DNA of 64,000 nt from Paracentrotus lividus. Taxonomy: Eukaryota; Echinodermata; Echinoidea; Camarodonta; Echinidae. The notes under the pieces were generated by a model. The model searched no databases, was not told the origin of the DNA, and worked only from the letters and a program-made list of their open reading frames with translations. The stretch lies in contig CALNVZ010003430.1 in NCBI GenBank assembly GCA_940671915.1, positions 12,798,272 to 12,862,271 on the forward strand, read 5' to 3'. Below, one piece after another: positions 21,480 through 32,612 of the stretch (the first letter of the stretch is position 1; each line of letters begins with the position of its first letter). The translations under genes were made by a program, and so were the position numbers.

Positions 21480-22981
21480 TGTGGAACAATGTCTAATTGC
21501 ATAAATTCAAAATGGCCACCATTTGCCAATGTTTGAACTGTATATTCGGATATAAGACTCGGATAAACATAAATTCAGTTTCTATTCCAATGCTTTCGGG
21601 ATAGATGAATATATTAATTGACATCATTTGGATAATTCAAGAACAGATATGTTGTTTTAGAAACATTAAAGCAGTGGAACGATGACTAATTTGCATATTT
21701 TCAAACATGGCCGCTATTCAATATATGTGTTGCCTGTATCTTCGGATCTAGGAGACATAGAAACATAATTTCTGTGTCTATACCTATGTTGTCAGGGTAG
21801 AGGAATACGTTAATGGACAGTATTGAGATCATTAGATAACATAAATGTGGTTTCAGAAACATTGAAGAAGGAAACCAATGACTAATTTGCATAACATTAT
21901 TTTGCCTGTATATCCTGATCTAGGATTATTAGAAAGACAATTTTTGTGTCGAAACATACGTTTTCAGGGTAGAGGAATACGTTATTTGACAGTATTAACA
22001 TCATTAGATAACATAAATGTTGTCTCAGAAACATTGAAGCAGTAGAACAATGACTTATTGGCATAAAAGGGCCGCCATTCAGCACTTTTTTTTGCCTGTA
22101 TACCCTGATCTATCATGTCTATAGGACTATTAGAAACACAATTAACGTATACCTCTACCCTAAAAACATAAGTATATAGACACAAAAAAATGTGTTTCTA
22201 ATAGTCCTAGATCATGATATATGCTGGAAATAATGCTGAACGGTGGCCATTTTATGCAAACTAGTCATTGTTCTACTGTTGCATTCTAACAAAACCACAT
22301 TTATGTTATCTAATGATCTCAATTCTGCCAATTAACGTATTCTTCTACCCTGACAACATAGGTACAGTCACAAAAATTATGTTTCTATGACTCCTAGATC
22401 CGAAGATACAGGCAAAACATAATTGAATAGCGCTCACTTTTTTTTTGAAATTTATGCCAATTATTATTGTTCTACTACTTTAATGTTTCAAAAACAACAT
22501 TTGTGTTACCAAATTATCTCAATTCTATCAATTAACGTATTCCTCTACCCTGACAACATTACAAAAAAGTTATGTTTCTATGACTCCTAGATCCGAAGAT
22601 ATACAGGCAAAACATTTATTGAATAGCGCTAATTTGAATATATTATATGCAAATTAGTCATTGTTCTACTACTTTAATGTTTCTAAAACAACATTTGTGT
22701 AATCTAATCATCTCAATACTGTCAATTAACGTATTCCTCTACCCTGAAATCATAGGTATAGACACAGAAATTGTGTTTCTACTAGTCCTAGATCAGGATA
22801 CGGGCAAAATATTGCTGAATGGCTGCCATGTTATGCAAATTATTCATTGTTTTCCGTCTTCAATGTTACTGAAATCACATTTATGTTATCTTATGATCTC
22901 AAAAATGTCAATTAACGTATTCCTCTACCCTGAAAACATACGTTTCGACACAAAAATTATGTTTCTATTAGTCCTAGATCA
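21480..22981. repeat. ~170-200 bp satellite array with orientation switch
   Basis: About three and a half forward units (21480-22150) are followed by about four reversed units (22195-22981). Each unit contains a 'gtagaacaatgactaattt'-like word, 'tggccgccattca', 'gcctgtatatcctgatctag', 'agaaacacaattt' and 'agggtagaggaatacgtta'. Units are diverged, so the array is old. The right edge is cut by a family A tip at 22982. Confidence 0.85.
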
Positions 22982-23069
22982 CACACAAAAAATAAGAACT
23001 AGTTTCCATGAGTAAAACCCGTTTGCTACTCTTGGAGGCGAGTGCTTTTATTCGTATATCACGTATTTA
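22982..23069 (-). mobile_element. Family A right-end fragment
   Basis: It begins CACACAAAAAATAAGAACTA and continues through 'gtttgctactcttggaggcg' to 'tatatcacgtattt', the reverse complement of the family A right end. It then stops abruptly against unrelated sequence. Confidence 0.8.
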
Positions 23070-23084
23070 AAGAGAGAGATACTA

Positions 23085-23401
23085 TGGTCCCTCTTCTGTT
23101 TCGGTCTATAGAATTCTTTGATATGTATTGTAAGCGCTTTGCTATGTTTGGGCCTGATAGGAAATATTAAGTATTGTTATTGTGATAACTATTATTATAT
23201 TATTATTTTTATTGTTATTATTATCATTTTATTATGTCGATTGGACCCTCGTACATTCGGACTTTTGACTATCGGACCCTTTATTCATTCGATCTATATA
23301 GACCAGGAGCAAGGACCCGGAAAAAATGAGTTCGTTCAACCCACACCATATAAAAGGTTTGCCACCATAGGGGGTAGTATGGACCCCCTAGATCACTGCT
23401 A
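23085..23401. repeat. 'C' repeat arm left of a family A copy
   Basis: The reverse complement of this stretch occurs at 34952-35290 on the other side of the nested block. Marker words are 'gactatcggaccctttatt', 'gatctatatagaccagg' and 'gttcaacccacaccatat'. It ends with TA, where a family A tip is inserted. Confidence 0.75.
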
Positions 23402-24536
23402 CACACAAAAATGAGAACTTGCATATATGAGTGATCACACTCAATGTCCAAGTATTTTTGACAATATAGTGACACACATCCATGAGTGCTTTCACTCAAT
23501 AAAGCTACTTTGAAAACGCACCTAATCGAGTATTATTTGACACTATAGTGACACACCAAAATGAGTTTAATCAACTCATTTTATTGAGTAACATAACTAA
23601 TTGTTTGAGTACATTGCACAAACTAATCTAGTGAGTAACGCTTTACATACTCAGAGAGTCAGTAAGTAAAGGTTGCACAAACTCATCACAAGCAAGTTCT
23701 ACTCACATCAATGCATCAATTACTCAAACTGTGTACATGACTGACAAAGTAATGGGAAATCCATGCATGGGATCAAGATTGGTTTCTTGCCTAATGAAAT
23801 CACCAAGATCCATTATACATGGGTTTTTATGCTCAGTAATATGCCGAGTAAAAAAAAAAAAATGTGTTTGTCCATTCCTTGGTCAGTGGTGCTCACAGTG
23901 TCATGCAGGCTCTCCGCTCTCCGTTCCGCTATACATGTACGTACGTACGCGTAGAAAATACCTCGTGCAGTGGCATATATATCCCCGCGGCAGTGCAGTC
24001 TCGATGTCCGTACTCGTGATCCGAGTAGGCGTACCGGGCGCAACATGTAAAAGTACCGCATAGCCAGTTAAAATTACTCTCAAAGACTTTCACGAGACTT
24101 GAGACGTACGAAGACGTGTCGTAGTTTACTCATCTAGTGAATTACAGGCTACATAGAATTTCTCAGCAATTCTCACTTTACTCGATTGTTAGTGTTTTCA
24201 CCCGATCATCCACCAAGCCGTACCAAGTTGAAGAGAACTCACTTGCACAATTGTTTTACGTAATTGAACATGTAAAGTTACTAATTTAATTTGACAATAA
24301 GTGACACACAAAATGAGTTTATTAATTAACCATTTTATTGAGTAACATAACTAATTTGTTATGAGTACAAACTAATCTAGTGAGTAACGCTTTACATACT
24401 CAGAGATCAGTAAGTAAAGGTTGCACAAACTCATCACAAGCAAGTTCTACTCACATCAATGCATCAAATTACTCAAACTGTGTACATGACTGACAAAGTA
24501 ATGTGAAATCCATGCATGGGATCAAGATTGGTTTCT
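23402..24536 (+). mobile_element. Family A copy (long-body variant), broken
   Basis: It starts with the tip CACACAAAAATGAGAACTTG directly after TA (23400-23401). The body includes 'gactgacaaagtaatggga', a 'tacgtacgtacgcg' run and a pyrimidine-rich 'ctctccgctctccgttccgc' stretch. At about 24293 it jumps back to sequence near its own left end and then runs until the TTA target of family D at 24536-24538. No right tip is present, so it is rearranged. Short open frames in the body recur at every copy and are not conserved proteins. Confidence 0.75.
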
Positions 24537-24849
24537 TATGCGGCGGTCACAAACTCGTCGTAGGCTACGGGCACGTGCCATCAACGTAGCCTGCGTTGCA
24601 TGCAGGCCAATTCTGCGACTCCTACGGGTTTAAAATGGTTGCAGGACAGGTACCTTCGTCGTGCCTGCTAAGTACGTCGTTTGTACCTGCACGTACGTTC
24701 GTCTTGCAATTTCTCTGCAAATGTGATGACGTCACTTGCAGGAAAAACGTACGGAGAAGGTGCAGGCACTGTGCAATCGTCGTGCGTGCAAGGTGCGTGC
24801 TCGTACAACGATTGCAAGATGATTGTACGTGGCAGGAGAAAACTTTCTT

Positions 24850-27084
24850 TTGTTTTTTAAATGAATATTTATGACGTATACTCGGGTCATGTAGGTCACT
24901 CTCATGGAAGATTAAATTGCATTTTTAAAAAATACCACTGCAGGGGTCTGAGCTCCCCCTTGACTGTCTTGGTTGGGCTGAATACTATGAACCCCAATGT
25001 TTGAGGGGCATGGTATTATGAGCCCCTTCCCTCCTTGTCCCCTCCCAATTCGTTTTGAAACATCCCGGATACATTTCAAATTTCTCAAATAACATCCTTT
25101 TATATAGCCCACTCTGCGCTTTGCAAATTTTAAAGTTTAGTTTAGTTTTTGTAGGAATCAAAGGTCACTACTATCTGGATTGGGTATCAGCCTTTGAACA
25201 CCCCGTTGTTTGTGGGGTGGGTCTTCATTATCATTGAGCCTTACAAAGGGCATCCTCCTATCGGTTTGGGCTCAGCCATTTAACCCCCTCTCCCTTTGTA
25301 GGAGGCTGCGATATTACTGAGCCCCTTTTCCCTGCTACCGATTTGCTATAAAATAACTCTTCAGGTCTATCCTCAAGATCACGACTTTTATTTTCAGCTC
25401 GCCCTGCGTGCTCGAATGCCTTTAAGTAAATTATTTTTTTATATAGGAACCAGAGGGTTCCTTACTTTATTTGTTGGGGCTCAGCTATATTTCGGGGGCA
25501 GGGACTTCATATCCTTGAGCCTTCTTGCTCCCAATTTGGTATCAAGTTATAAAAGGAATATATTTTTATAAAATTATTTGCTCGCTCTACGAGCTCGCAC
25601 GATTTAATGTCTAACAGCCCACTATTCGTATTTTGGCGTTAGCAATAGTCCGGTCCGGATCAAGGGGGCCCAGTGAAATTTTTGTTCTTTCTTATTTCAT
25701 ACCCCATCACAAGAAAGTAGGATTCCATGGATTCGAATCGAAGACCTCCTGATTGTTAACTGGTACTCTACCGACTGAGCTATGGCAATACCTATGTCGG
25801 TGTTAAGCCTAGAAATCCAGATGGAATCCCACCTCTTTGCTCATTTTGAGGAGCGGGCATGCGCACAAGATGATGCAATTATTCTAAAACCAAGTTCTTG
25901 TCTTTCTTTTCGAGTTAACATGCAAGAACGGGCGGATCAAGGATAAGAAAATACTGGGGCTCATCCAAATATTGGAAAATCTAGGGGACGCAGCCGAAAA
26001 ATTTCAAATTTAACATGTACAGTCAATGAGTTGGTTTTTAAAATTTAGGGGTGCGCGTCCCTGCGCCGTGGATCTGCCACTGGCGGCGTAGCATCTTAAT
26101 GAAGAAATAGTGTCCACGTCCTTGTTCGTGTATTTTTAGTGAATTTCAAGCAGGCGATGAGTGTAGGGCGGCAAATACCATTGTAACAAAACAAAACTGC
26201 GATTTTAGTAAACATTATTTGTAAAAGTACTCCAGTTTCAAAACTTTTATTTATTTTTGAATTATCCATGCATTTAAAGTGACCAGACGTTGATATTTAA
26301 GAGTATTTTTTAAAAAACATTATCAAAATATGTTTGTCGCCATCTGTTGTCAAAGTAACGTTTACATCTGATAAAAGACTAAATTGGGGTATATTTTTAC
26401 CTTTAAAAGGTTGGAATAGCCATCTAAATGATATGTGACATTGTTCTTCATTTATTCCATGTTTAATACCATTTCAACTCATTTTTTTGACATCCTAACC
26501 CGAAATAAAAATAAAACGCCACATTTTTCTCAATTTTATACTTACGCCCTTCATTTTTCACAGTTCTTTGTCATTTGGGACCCTAAACTCTGAAGAAGTA
26601 TTTTTGATGATGCAATATTATTCCGTATGAATTTCTTTGAAATTCTGAACAACTTAACAGTGAAATTGGCGGAATAATTTTGAATTAGGGAGGAAGACAC
26701 AAAATTCATATATGGGCCAAAATGGTGCCCCAAAAGGGCCCAATAAGAAATGATGGAGGGGTCTGAAAATTTGAACCCCATCATTTTTGGATGAGTGGGA
26801 CCCTCTAGAAGCCAAATCCACCCAAATATCACTTTGGGCAGTTTAGTCCTACGGATGACTAAATAACCCCACTATTACATTCATGCAGAAAATTCACATT
26901 ATTACAACACTATATTGAGGCCTGAGGCATAATATTAATTTCAATTCCCTCCCCCCCCCCCTGCAAAATTGGCCTAATATTTTTGTTCTCATTCTCTTTC
27001 CTTAAAATTCGACACAGGACTATTTGTTATTTTTGTGCAAGTTACATAATCATAGTGGCAACCAAATAATTCAATGAAGTCTGA
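24850..27084. other. Centre of the family D element, no gene
   Basis: It contains blocks with repeated 'gagcccctt' and 'ggctcag' words (24940-25530), a 'gctcgctctacgagctcgc' word near 25580, a tRNA-like stretch, AT-rich sequence and a C-run at 26950-26962. Frames are short and lack motifs. Confidence 0.5.
25718..25795 (-). other. tRNA-like sequence, probably SINE-derived
   Basis: On the minus strand it reads TAGCTCAGTCGGTAGAGT (A-box-like), then an anticodon-arm-like part, then GATTCGAATCC (B-box-like). The 5' and 3' acceptor strands do not pair, and the anticodon loop lacks a proper U33 placement, so a functional tRNA is unlikely. A pol III promoter remnant of a SINE fits better. Confidence 0.5.
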
Positions 27085-27490
27085 ACTTGCCTGCGACGCA
27101 AGATGAAGGCACTTGTGACGCGCGTTGAAGGCAAGACGACTGTATCTTGCGTCTGTCTTGCCCACTTCGTACGTGCACTGCACATTGCCTGTGCAATGAT
27201 TGTGCATCAAACGTGCGTTAATTTTTACATCAAACCCCACCAGAATCGCACGATTGACATTCAAGCACTTGCCATGCAGGCACGTTGGAGTGCGTGCGAT
27301 GTGCCTGCATCGTGCAATGCAGTCGATCGTAGAATCCAATCGCAATTTATTGGACATGTCGAATAATCTTCAAAGAGTTGTACCATCGACGTGCGTGTCT
27401 GAAAAAATCGTGCAAACGCTGTACGAATTTTCTACGGAATCCGTCGTAGGGAGTTGCACGTCGATGGTACGGCGAGTTGTGACCGCCGCA

Positions 27491-28017
27491 TTACTCAGAG
27501 AGTCAGTAAGTAAAGGTTGCACAAACTCATCAACTTGCTTGTGATGAGTTTGTGCACTCTCTGAGTATGTAAAGCGTTACTCACTAGGTGAGTCCTATTC
27601 CTTTTGTTTATTTGTTTGCCTGTTTTTATAATGATATTTGGAATGTTCGATGATATACACATCAGTGCATCAATTCACTCAAACCATAACACTGCATTAC
27701 TCACTTCAGTGCATCAATTCACACAAACCAATACATTGCATTACTCACATCAATGCATCAAATTACTCAAACTGTGTACAATGTAACATGACTGACAAAG
27801 TAATGGGAAATCCATGCATGTTAATCTAGCTGTTAGCGTTATCAGACGATGTATATCATCGGAACATTCCAAATATCATTTAAAAACAGGCAAAATAACA
27901 AACAAAAAGGAATAGGACTCACCAAAGACAATAAGAGATGCAGGCTTCCGCTCTCCGTTCCGCTCACAGAGTGTAACTCTATGGTTCCGCTATACATGTA
28001 CGTACGTACGCGAGAAT
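27491..28017 (+). mobile_element. Family A copy, left part
   Basis: It follows the TTA of family D and starts inside the family A body (actcagagagtcagtaag). The central hairpin 'gcacaaactcatcaacttgc' with its mirror comes next, then tandem ~45-bp 'tgcatcaattcac(t/a)caaacc' units. It stops in 'gtacgtacgtacgcg', where the foldback element begins. The same reading resumes at 31684. Confidence 0.75.
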
Positions 28018-28029
28018 AAGACGGGTCTT

Positions 28030-28335
28030 CCCACGAGTCCTCGGTCCCACGAGTCCTACGTCCCACGAGACCTCGGTCACGAGTCTACGTCCACGAGGCC
28101 GAATATTTCCCCACGAGTCCTACGTCCACGAGACCTACGTCCACGAGTCCTACGTTCCACGAGGCCGAGTATTTTTCCCACGAGTCCTCGGTCCACGAGT
28201 CCTCGGGCCCACGAGTCCTACATCCCACGAGTCCTACGTCCCACGAGACCTACGTCCCACGAGTCCTACGAGGCCGAGTATTTCCTACGAGTCCTACGCC
28301 CCAGAGTTCCTACGTCCCACGAGGCCTCGGTCCCA
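28030..28335. repeat. Left ~16-bp minisatellite array of the foldback element
   Basis: Repeats of 'cccacgagtcctacgt' with variants ('cctcggt', and longer units with 'gaggccgagtattt'). It is the mirror image of the array at 31362-31680. Ser/Pro/His-rich frames across it are translation of the repeat, not genes. Confidence 0.9.
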
Positions 28336-29086
28336 CGAGCCGATTTTTCTCATATCGTTTTTCCTTTATCAGAATGTTTTTCAACATCATGAAACATTTT
28401 GTAAGCTGAATTATACAACATGAATTAAGTTAGTTGTGGTTAATACCATAGGCACTAGCATGGCGAATAATGGTGGCATCTCATTTCGCGGAGGCGGGTT
28501 TGAGACTGATTTGGGACTATGTCTAAAGACGTCCTTATCCTTCTCAGTAGTGACGGGTCCAGGATTACAGGAGGGGGGGGGCACCAAAATTTTCGGTTTA
28601 AATGTACGGTCAATGAGTGGTTTTCAAATTATAGGGGCGCCCCCACCCCCCACCCGGATCCGCCCCTGCGTCGCAGAGACGTCGCCGCGACAATAATAAA
28701 AAAAAAATACAAAATAAAAATTATAGGAGGCTTCTCCGCGACGGAAAAGAGTATAGGAGACGTCTCCGCGACAAGTTTCAAACGCGTTCTCACAACTCGT
28801 CTTACAAGTCTAAAAGTAGTCCCAATTCCGTCTCAAATCCATCTCCGCGAAATTATCTTCCATTATTAGTTGCGGATATATTTTTAATGAATGTAGTTCT
28901 TTTGGTTTTAAAAGAAAATTAAGATTTACATCCTTGAGAAATCCTAATTACATATTTATCAAATGATTACATTTAAATCTAATCTCGAATTTGAGAGATC
29001 ATAATTCATGAATCCCGAACAGGGGCGTAGACACCGGGGGGGGGTGCATCCCTCAATTAAAAAGATGGGGGATGGCATGTGCAATC

Positions 29087-29268
29087 CAGGGGCCGCGGAG
29101 CGTTTTTGAAAGTGGAGGGCTGAGCCGAAAGTGGGGGGGGGGGGGGCTGAACAGGCTAAAAATCACATATGTATGGTCATTTTGCGTTTTTGTACACGTT
29201 GGCTGAAAAAAGTGGGGGGGGGGGGGGCTTGCAGCCCCCAGCCCCCCCCCCCGGCTCCGCGGCCCCTG
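29087..29268. mobile_element. 182-bp element with CAGGGGCCGCGGAGC tips
   Basis: The 15-bp tip CAGGGGCCGCGGAGC is perfectly mirrored at the other end. CAATC lies directly outside both ends (29082-29086, 29269-29273). The opposite arm of the foldback element (around 30600) has the uninterrupted site, reading in reverse complement 'catgtacaatcaccc'. The insertion is therefore younger than the arm duplication. The interior holds two long G-runs. The superfamily is not clear from a 5-bp duplication and these tips. Confidence 0.8.
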
Positions 29269-29612
29269 CAATCACCCCCCTCCCGAATTTACGCGGGTGA
29301 TATGTATTTTTTTTAAAGCTGAAATGGGCTTTCCACACTCGTGTTTCTCTCATCATGTCCACGGAACTCTAACAATTTTCGCTCGCGCTTATTATTGTTA
29401 TTATTTTTATTATGTATTATTATTATTTCATTATCAAAATCCAGAATAATTATTTACATTACCTATTATATCTTTAAGCAACATAGAGTTTCACATTTTG
29501 GCAGTCATCAAACAAAAATCAAAATAGTCGGGATAATTCATTTACGCCAACTTCTTTATTCATTTCATGTCAAATTTTCGACGGACCTGCGTCTTCATCA
29601 GGAATATAATTT

Positions 29613-30249
29613 TTGTAAATTCTAAATTCTACATACCATGCGAGCAGAAAGTTTTTAGGCTAAATGGACAAAATCTTTGCAATATAAGAATCATGATAAA
29701 TGCTCAATTATTAACGAAGGTTAACAAAACAACACGTGGGACCCGAAGGGAATGGATGGGGAGGGGAGGGTTAATTCTGCAGAATATAGTTAGGCGCAGA
29801 TCCAAGAAAATCCAATTGAACTCATTTCGGTGGCCCAATTGTCTGGGACAAAAGCGGCTTATTATGTTTACGCATGGGCCCGGTAAGTTCATTGTGTGAC
29901 TCTCGTCTGCGTCCGCTAACTGTTATAGCGAGAACTGTATAACACCTCTAGTAGATAAAAGTAATTTAAGCTAATTTTATTTTATGTTAAAGATTTGTGT
30001 ACTCTGCAATTTTTTGGCAATTATAAGTATAAATACAATTAAATAAAATGTAGGATAAATAGACTTATAGAAATAGAGCTGTTTGAAGAAAGATTATATA
30101 ATTTCACTGGAAATACTAAAATAAGTATAGGCTTAAACATACATTAAAATATAATAAAAAGCAAATAATGGAGACTATGCATTTACGCCAAGTTTTTTAT
30201 TCATTTCTTCTCCATTTTTTAAGGACCTTCGTCTTCGGCAGGAGTATAA
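29613..30249. other. Loop of the foldback element
   Basis: AT-rich sequence between the two arms, with no recognised gene. Near 30180-30250 a diverged third copy of the 'atttacgccaa...ttcttcat' arm end lies next to the right arm, so the inner border is itself duplicated. Confidence 0.5.
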
Positions 30250-31361
30250 TTTACAAAAATTATATTCCTGATGAAGACGCAGGTCCGTCGAAAATTTGAC
30301 ATGAAATGAATAAAGAAGTTGGCGTAAATGCATTATCCCGACTATTTGCTTTTTGTTTGATGACTGCCAAAAGTGAAACTCTATGTTGCTTAAAGATATA
30401 ATAGATAATATAAATAATTAATCTGGATTTTAATAATGAAAATAATAATAATAAATAAATAAAAATATAAAAAATAATAAGCGCGAGCGAAAATTGTTAG
30501 AGTTCCGTGGACATGATGGAAGAAACACGAGTGTGGAAAGCCCATTTCAGCTTTAAAAAAAATACATATCACCAACGTAAATTCGGGAGGGGGGGGGTGA
30601 TTGTACATGCCATCTCCCATCTTTTTAATTGAGGGATGCACCCCCCCCGTGTCTACGCCCCTGTTCGGGATTCATGAATTATGATCTCTCAAATTCGAGA
30701 TTAGATTTAAATGTAAATCATTTGATAAATATGTAATTAGGATTCTCAAGGATGTAAATTTAATTTTTCATGTAAAACCTAAGAACTTCATTCATTAAAA
30801 ATATATCCGCAACTAATGGTGGAAGCTAATTTCGCGGAGATGGATTTGAGACGGAATGGGGACTACTTTTAGACTTGTTAGACGAGTTGTGAGACGGTTT
30901 TGAAACTTGTCGCGGAGACGTCTCCGATACTCTTTTTCCGTCGCGGAGAAGCCTCCTATAATTTTTTTTTTTTTTTATTTATTTATTTTTTATTGTCGCG
31001 GCGACGTCTCTGCGACGCGGAGGCGGATCCGGGGGTGGGGGGGGGGGGGGGGACGCGCCCCTATAATTTGAAAACCACTCATTGACCGTACATTTTAACC
31101 GAAAATTTTGGAGCCCCCCCCCCCCCCCCTCCTGTAATCCTGGACCCGTCACTAGTGAGAAGGATTAGGGACGTCTTTAGACATAGTCCCAAATCAGTCT
31201 AAAACCCGCCTCCGCGAAATGAGATGCCACCATTATTCGCCATGCTAGTGCCTATGGTATTAACCACAACTAAATTAATTCATGTTGTATAATTCAGCTT
31301 ACAAAATGTTTCATTGATGTTGAAACACATTCTGATAAAAGAAAACACGATATGAGAAAAT

Positions 31362-31680
31362 TCGGCCTCGTGGGACCGAGGACTCGTGGGACGTAGGACT
31401 CGTGGGAAAATACTCGGCCTCGTGGGACGTAGACTCGTGGGACGTAGGTTCTCGTGGGACGTAGGACTCGTGGGATGTAGGACTCGTGGGCCCGAGGACT
31501 CGTGGGACCGAGGACTCGTGGGAAAAATGCTCGGCCTCGTGGGACGTAGGACTCGTGGGACGTAGGTCTCGTGGGACGTAGGACTCGTGGGAAAATATTC
31601 GGCCTCGTGGGACGTAGGACTCGTGGGACCGAGGTCTCGTGGGACGTAGGACTCGTGGGACCGAGGACTCGTGGACCCTC
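31362..31680. repeat. Right ~16-bp minisatellite array of the foldback element
   Basis: Units of 'gtgggacgtaggactc' and 'gtgggaccgaggactc', with occasional longer 'gtgggaaaatactcggcctc' units; about 20 copies. It is inverted relative to 28030-28335. Confidence 0.9.
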
Positions 31681-31683
31681 CCC

Positions 31684-32119
31684 GTAGAACATACCTCGTG
31701 TGCAGTCTCGATGTCCGTACTCGTGATCCGAGTAGGCGTACCGGGCGCAACATGTAAAAGTACCGCATAGCCAGTAAAATTACTCTCAAAGACTTTCACG
31801 AGACTTGAGACGTACGAAGACGTGTCGTAGTTTACTCATCTAGTGAATTACAGGCTATATAGAATTTCTCAGCAATTCTCACTTTACTCGATTGTTAGTG
31901 TTTTCACCCGATCATCCACCAAGCCGTACCAAGTTGAAGAGAAACTCACTTACACAATTGTTTTACGTAATTGAACATGTAAAGTTACTAAGGGATACTC
32001 AAGAAAAAATTATTGAGTATATATACTCAATAATTTTTTTTGAGTATCCCTTAGTAACTTTACATGTTCTGGAAGAGCGGGTGTGTACTTTTAGCAGAAA
32101 CACAGATTCTGGAAGTAAA
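31684..32119 (+). mobile_element. Family A copy, right part, cut by a gap
   Basis: It continues the copy interrupted at 28017 (cgtagaacatacctcgtg, then 'gatgtccgtactcgtgatcc'). It includes the near-perfect terminal hairpin 'agttactaagggatactcaa' with its mirror (about 31980-32070). It runs into the N gap before the right tip. Confidence 0.8.
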
Positions 32120-32612
32120 NNNNNNNNNNNNNNNNNNNNNNNNNNNNNNNNNNNNNNNNNNNNNNNNNNNNNNNNNNNNNNNNNNNNNNNNNNNNNNNNN
32201 NNNNNNNNNNNNNNNNNNNNNNNNNNNNNNNNNNNNNNNNNNNNNNNNNNNNNNNNNNNNNNNNNNNNNNNNNNNNNNNNNNNNNNNNNNNNNNNNNNNN
32301 NNNNNNNNNNNNNNNNNNNNNNNNNNNNNNNNNNNNNNNNNNNNNNNNNNNNNNNNNNNNNNNNNNNNNNNNNNNNNNNNNNNNNNNNNNNNNNNNNNNN
32401 NNNNNNNNNNNNNNNNNNNNNNNNNNNNNNNNNNNNNNNNNNNNNNNNNNNNNNNNNNNNNNNNNNNNNNNNNNNNNNNNNNNNNNNNNNNNNNNNNNNN
32501 NNNNNNNNNNNNNNNNNNNNNNNNNNNNNNNNNNNNNNNNNNNNNNNNNNNNNNNNNNNNNNNNNNNNNNNNNNNNNNNNNNNNNNNNNNNNNNNNNNNN
32601 NNNNNNNNNNNN
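32120..32612. other. Assembly gap, 493 N
   Basis: A run of N. The open frames that appear to cross it are artefacts of undefined bases. Confidence 0.99.

Larger units (their letters stand above)
24539..27490. mobile_element. Family D element, TGCGGCGGTCACAA tips, TTA duplication
   Basis: The left tip TGCGGCGGTCACAA is matched perfectly by the reverse complement of the right tip. TTA is present at 24536-24538 and 27491-27493. Inside each end lies a CpG-rich block (24550-24835 and 27085-27480) built from irregular words such as 'cgtgcaaggtgcgtgc', 'tgcaatcg' and 'acgtgcg'. The 2.2 kb centre is a patchwork of AT-rich and C-rich repeat sequence and a tRNA-like segment. No transposase was found. 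The 3-bp TTA target suits PIF/Harbinger-type enzymes, but I could not confirm that. Confidence 0.75.
28018..31683. mobile_element. TU-type foldback element, 3.7 kb
   Basis: Two arms of roughly 1.5 kb (28018-29612 and 30250-31683) are inverted copies. From the outside inward they carry a tandem array of ~16-bp units, a 'gtcgcggagacgtctcc' module, a G/C-run module and a 'cgacggacctgcgtcttcat' module. About 640 bp of single-copy AT-rich sequence lies between them. An outer arm domain made of ~15-bp tandem repeats is the hallmark described for sea-urchin TU elements, a foldback family. It interrupts a family A copy between 'tacgcg' and 'cgtagaacatacc'. 'cgagaata' and 'cgtagaac' at the borders might be an eroded 8-bp duplication. 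Confidence 0.75.

Noticed and set aside
25718..25795. Functional minus-strand tRNA
   Set aside because: The acceptor strands are not complementary and the anticodon loop is irregular.
27660..27780. CRISPR-like spacing of ~45-bp repeats
   Set aside because: The repeats are adjacent tandem units with no spacers, in a eukaryotic transposon body.
31280..31799. Long minus-strand frames rich in Ser-His-Glu-Ser-Tyr-Val-Pro repeats
   Set aside because: They are translation of the ~16-bp minisatellite array in three frames; unit length not divisible by three plus variants makes all frames open.
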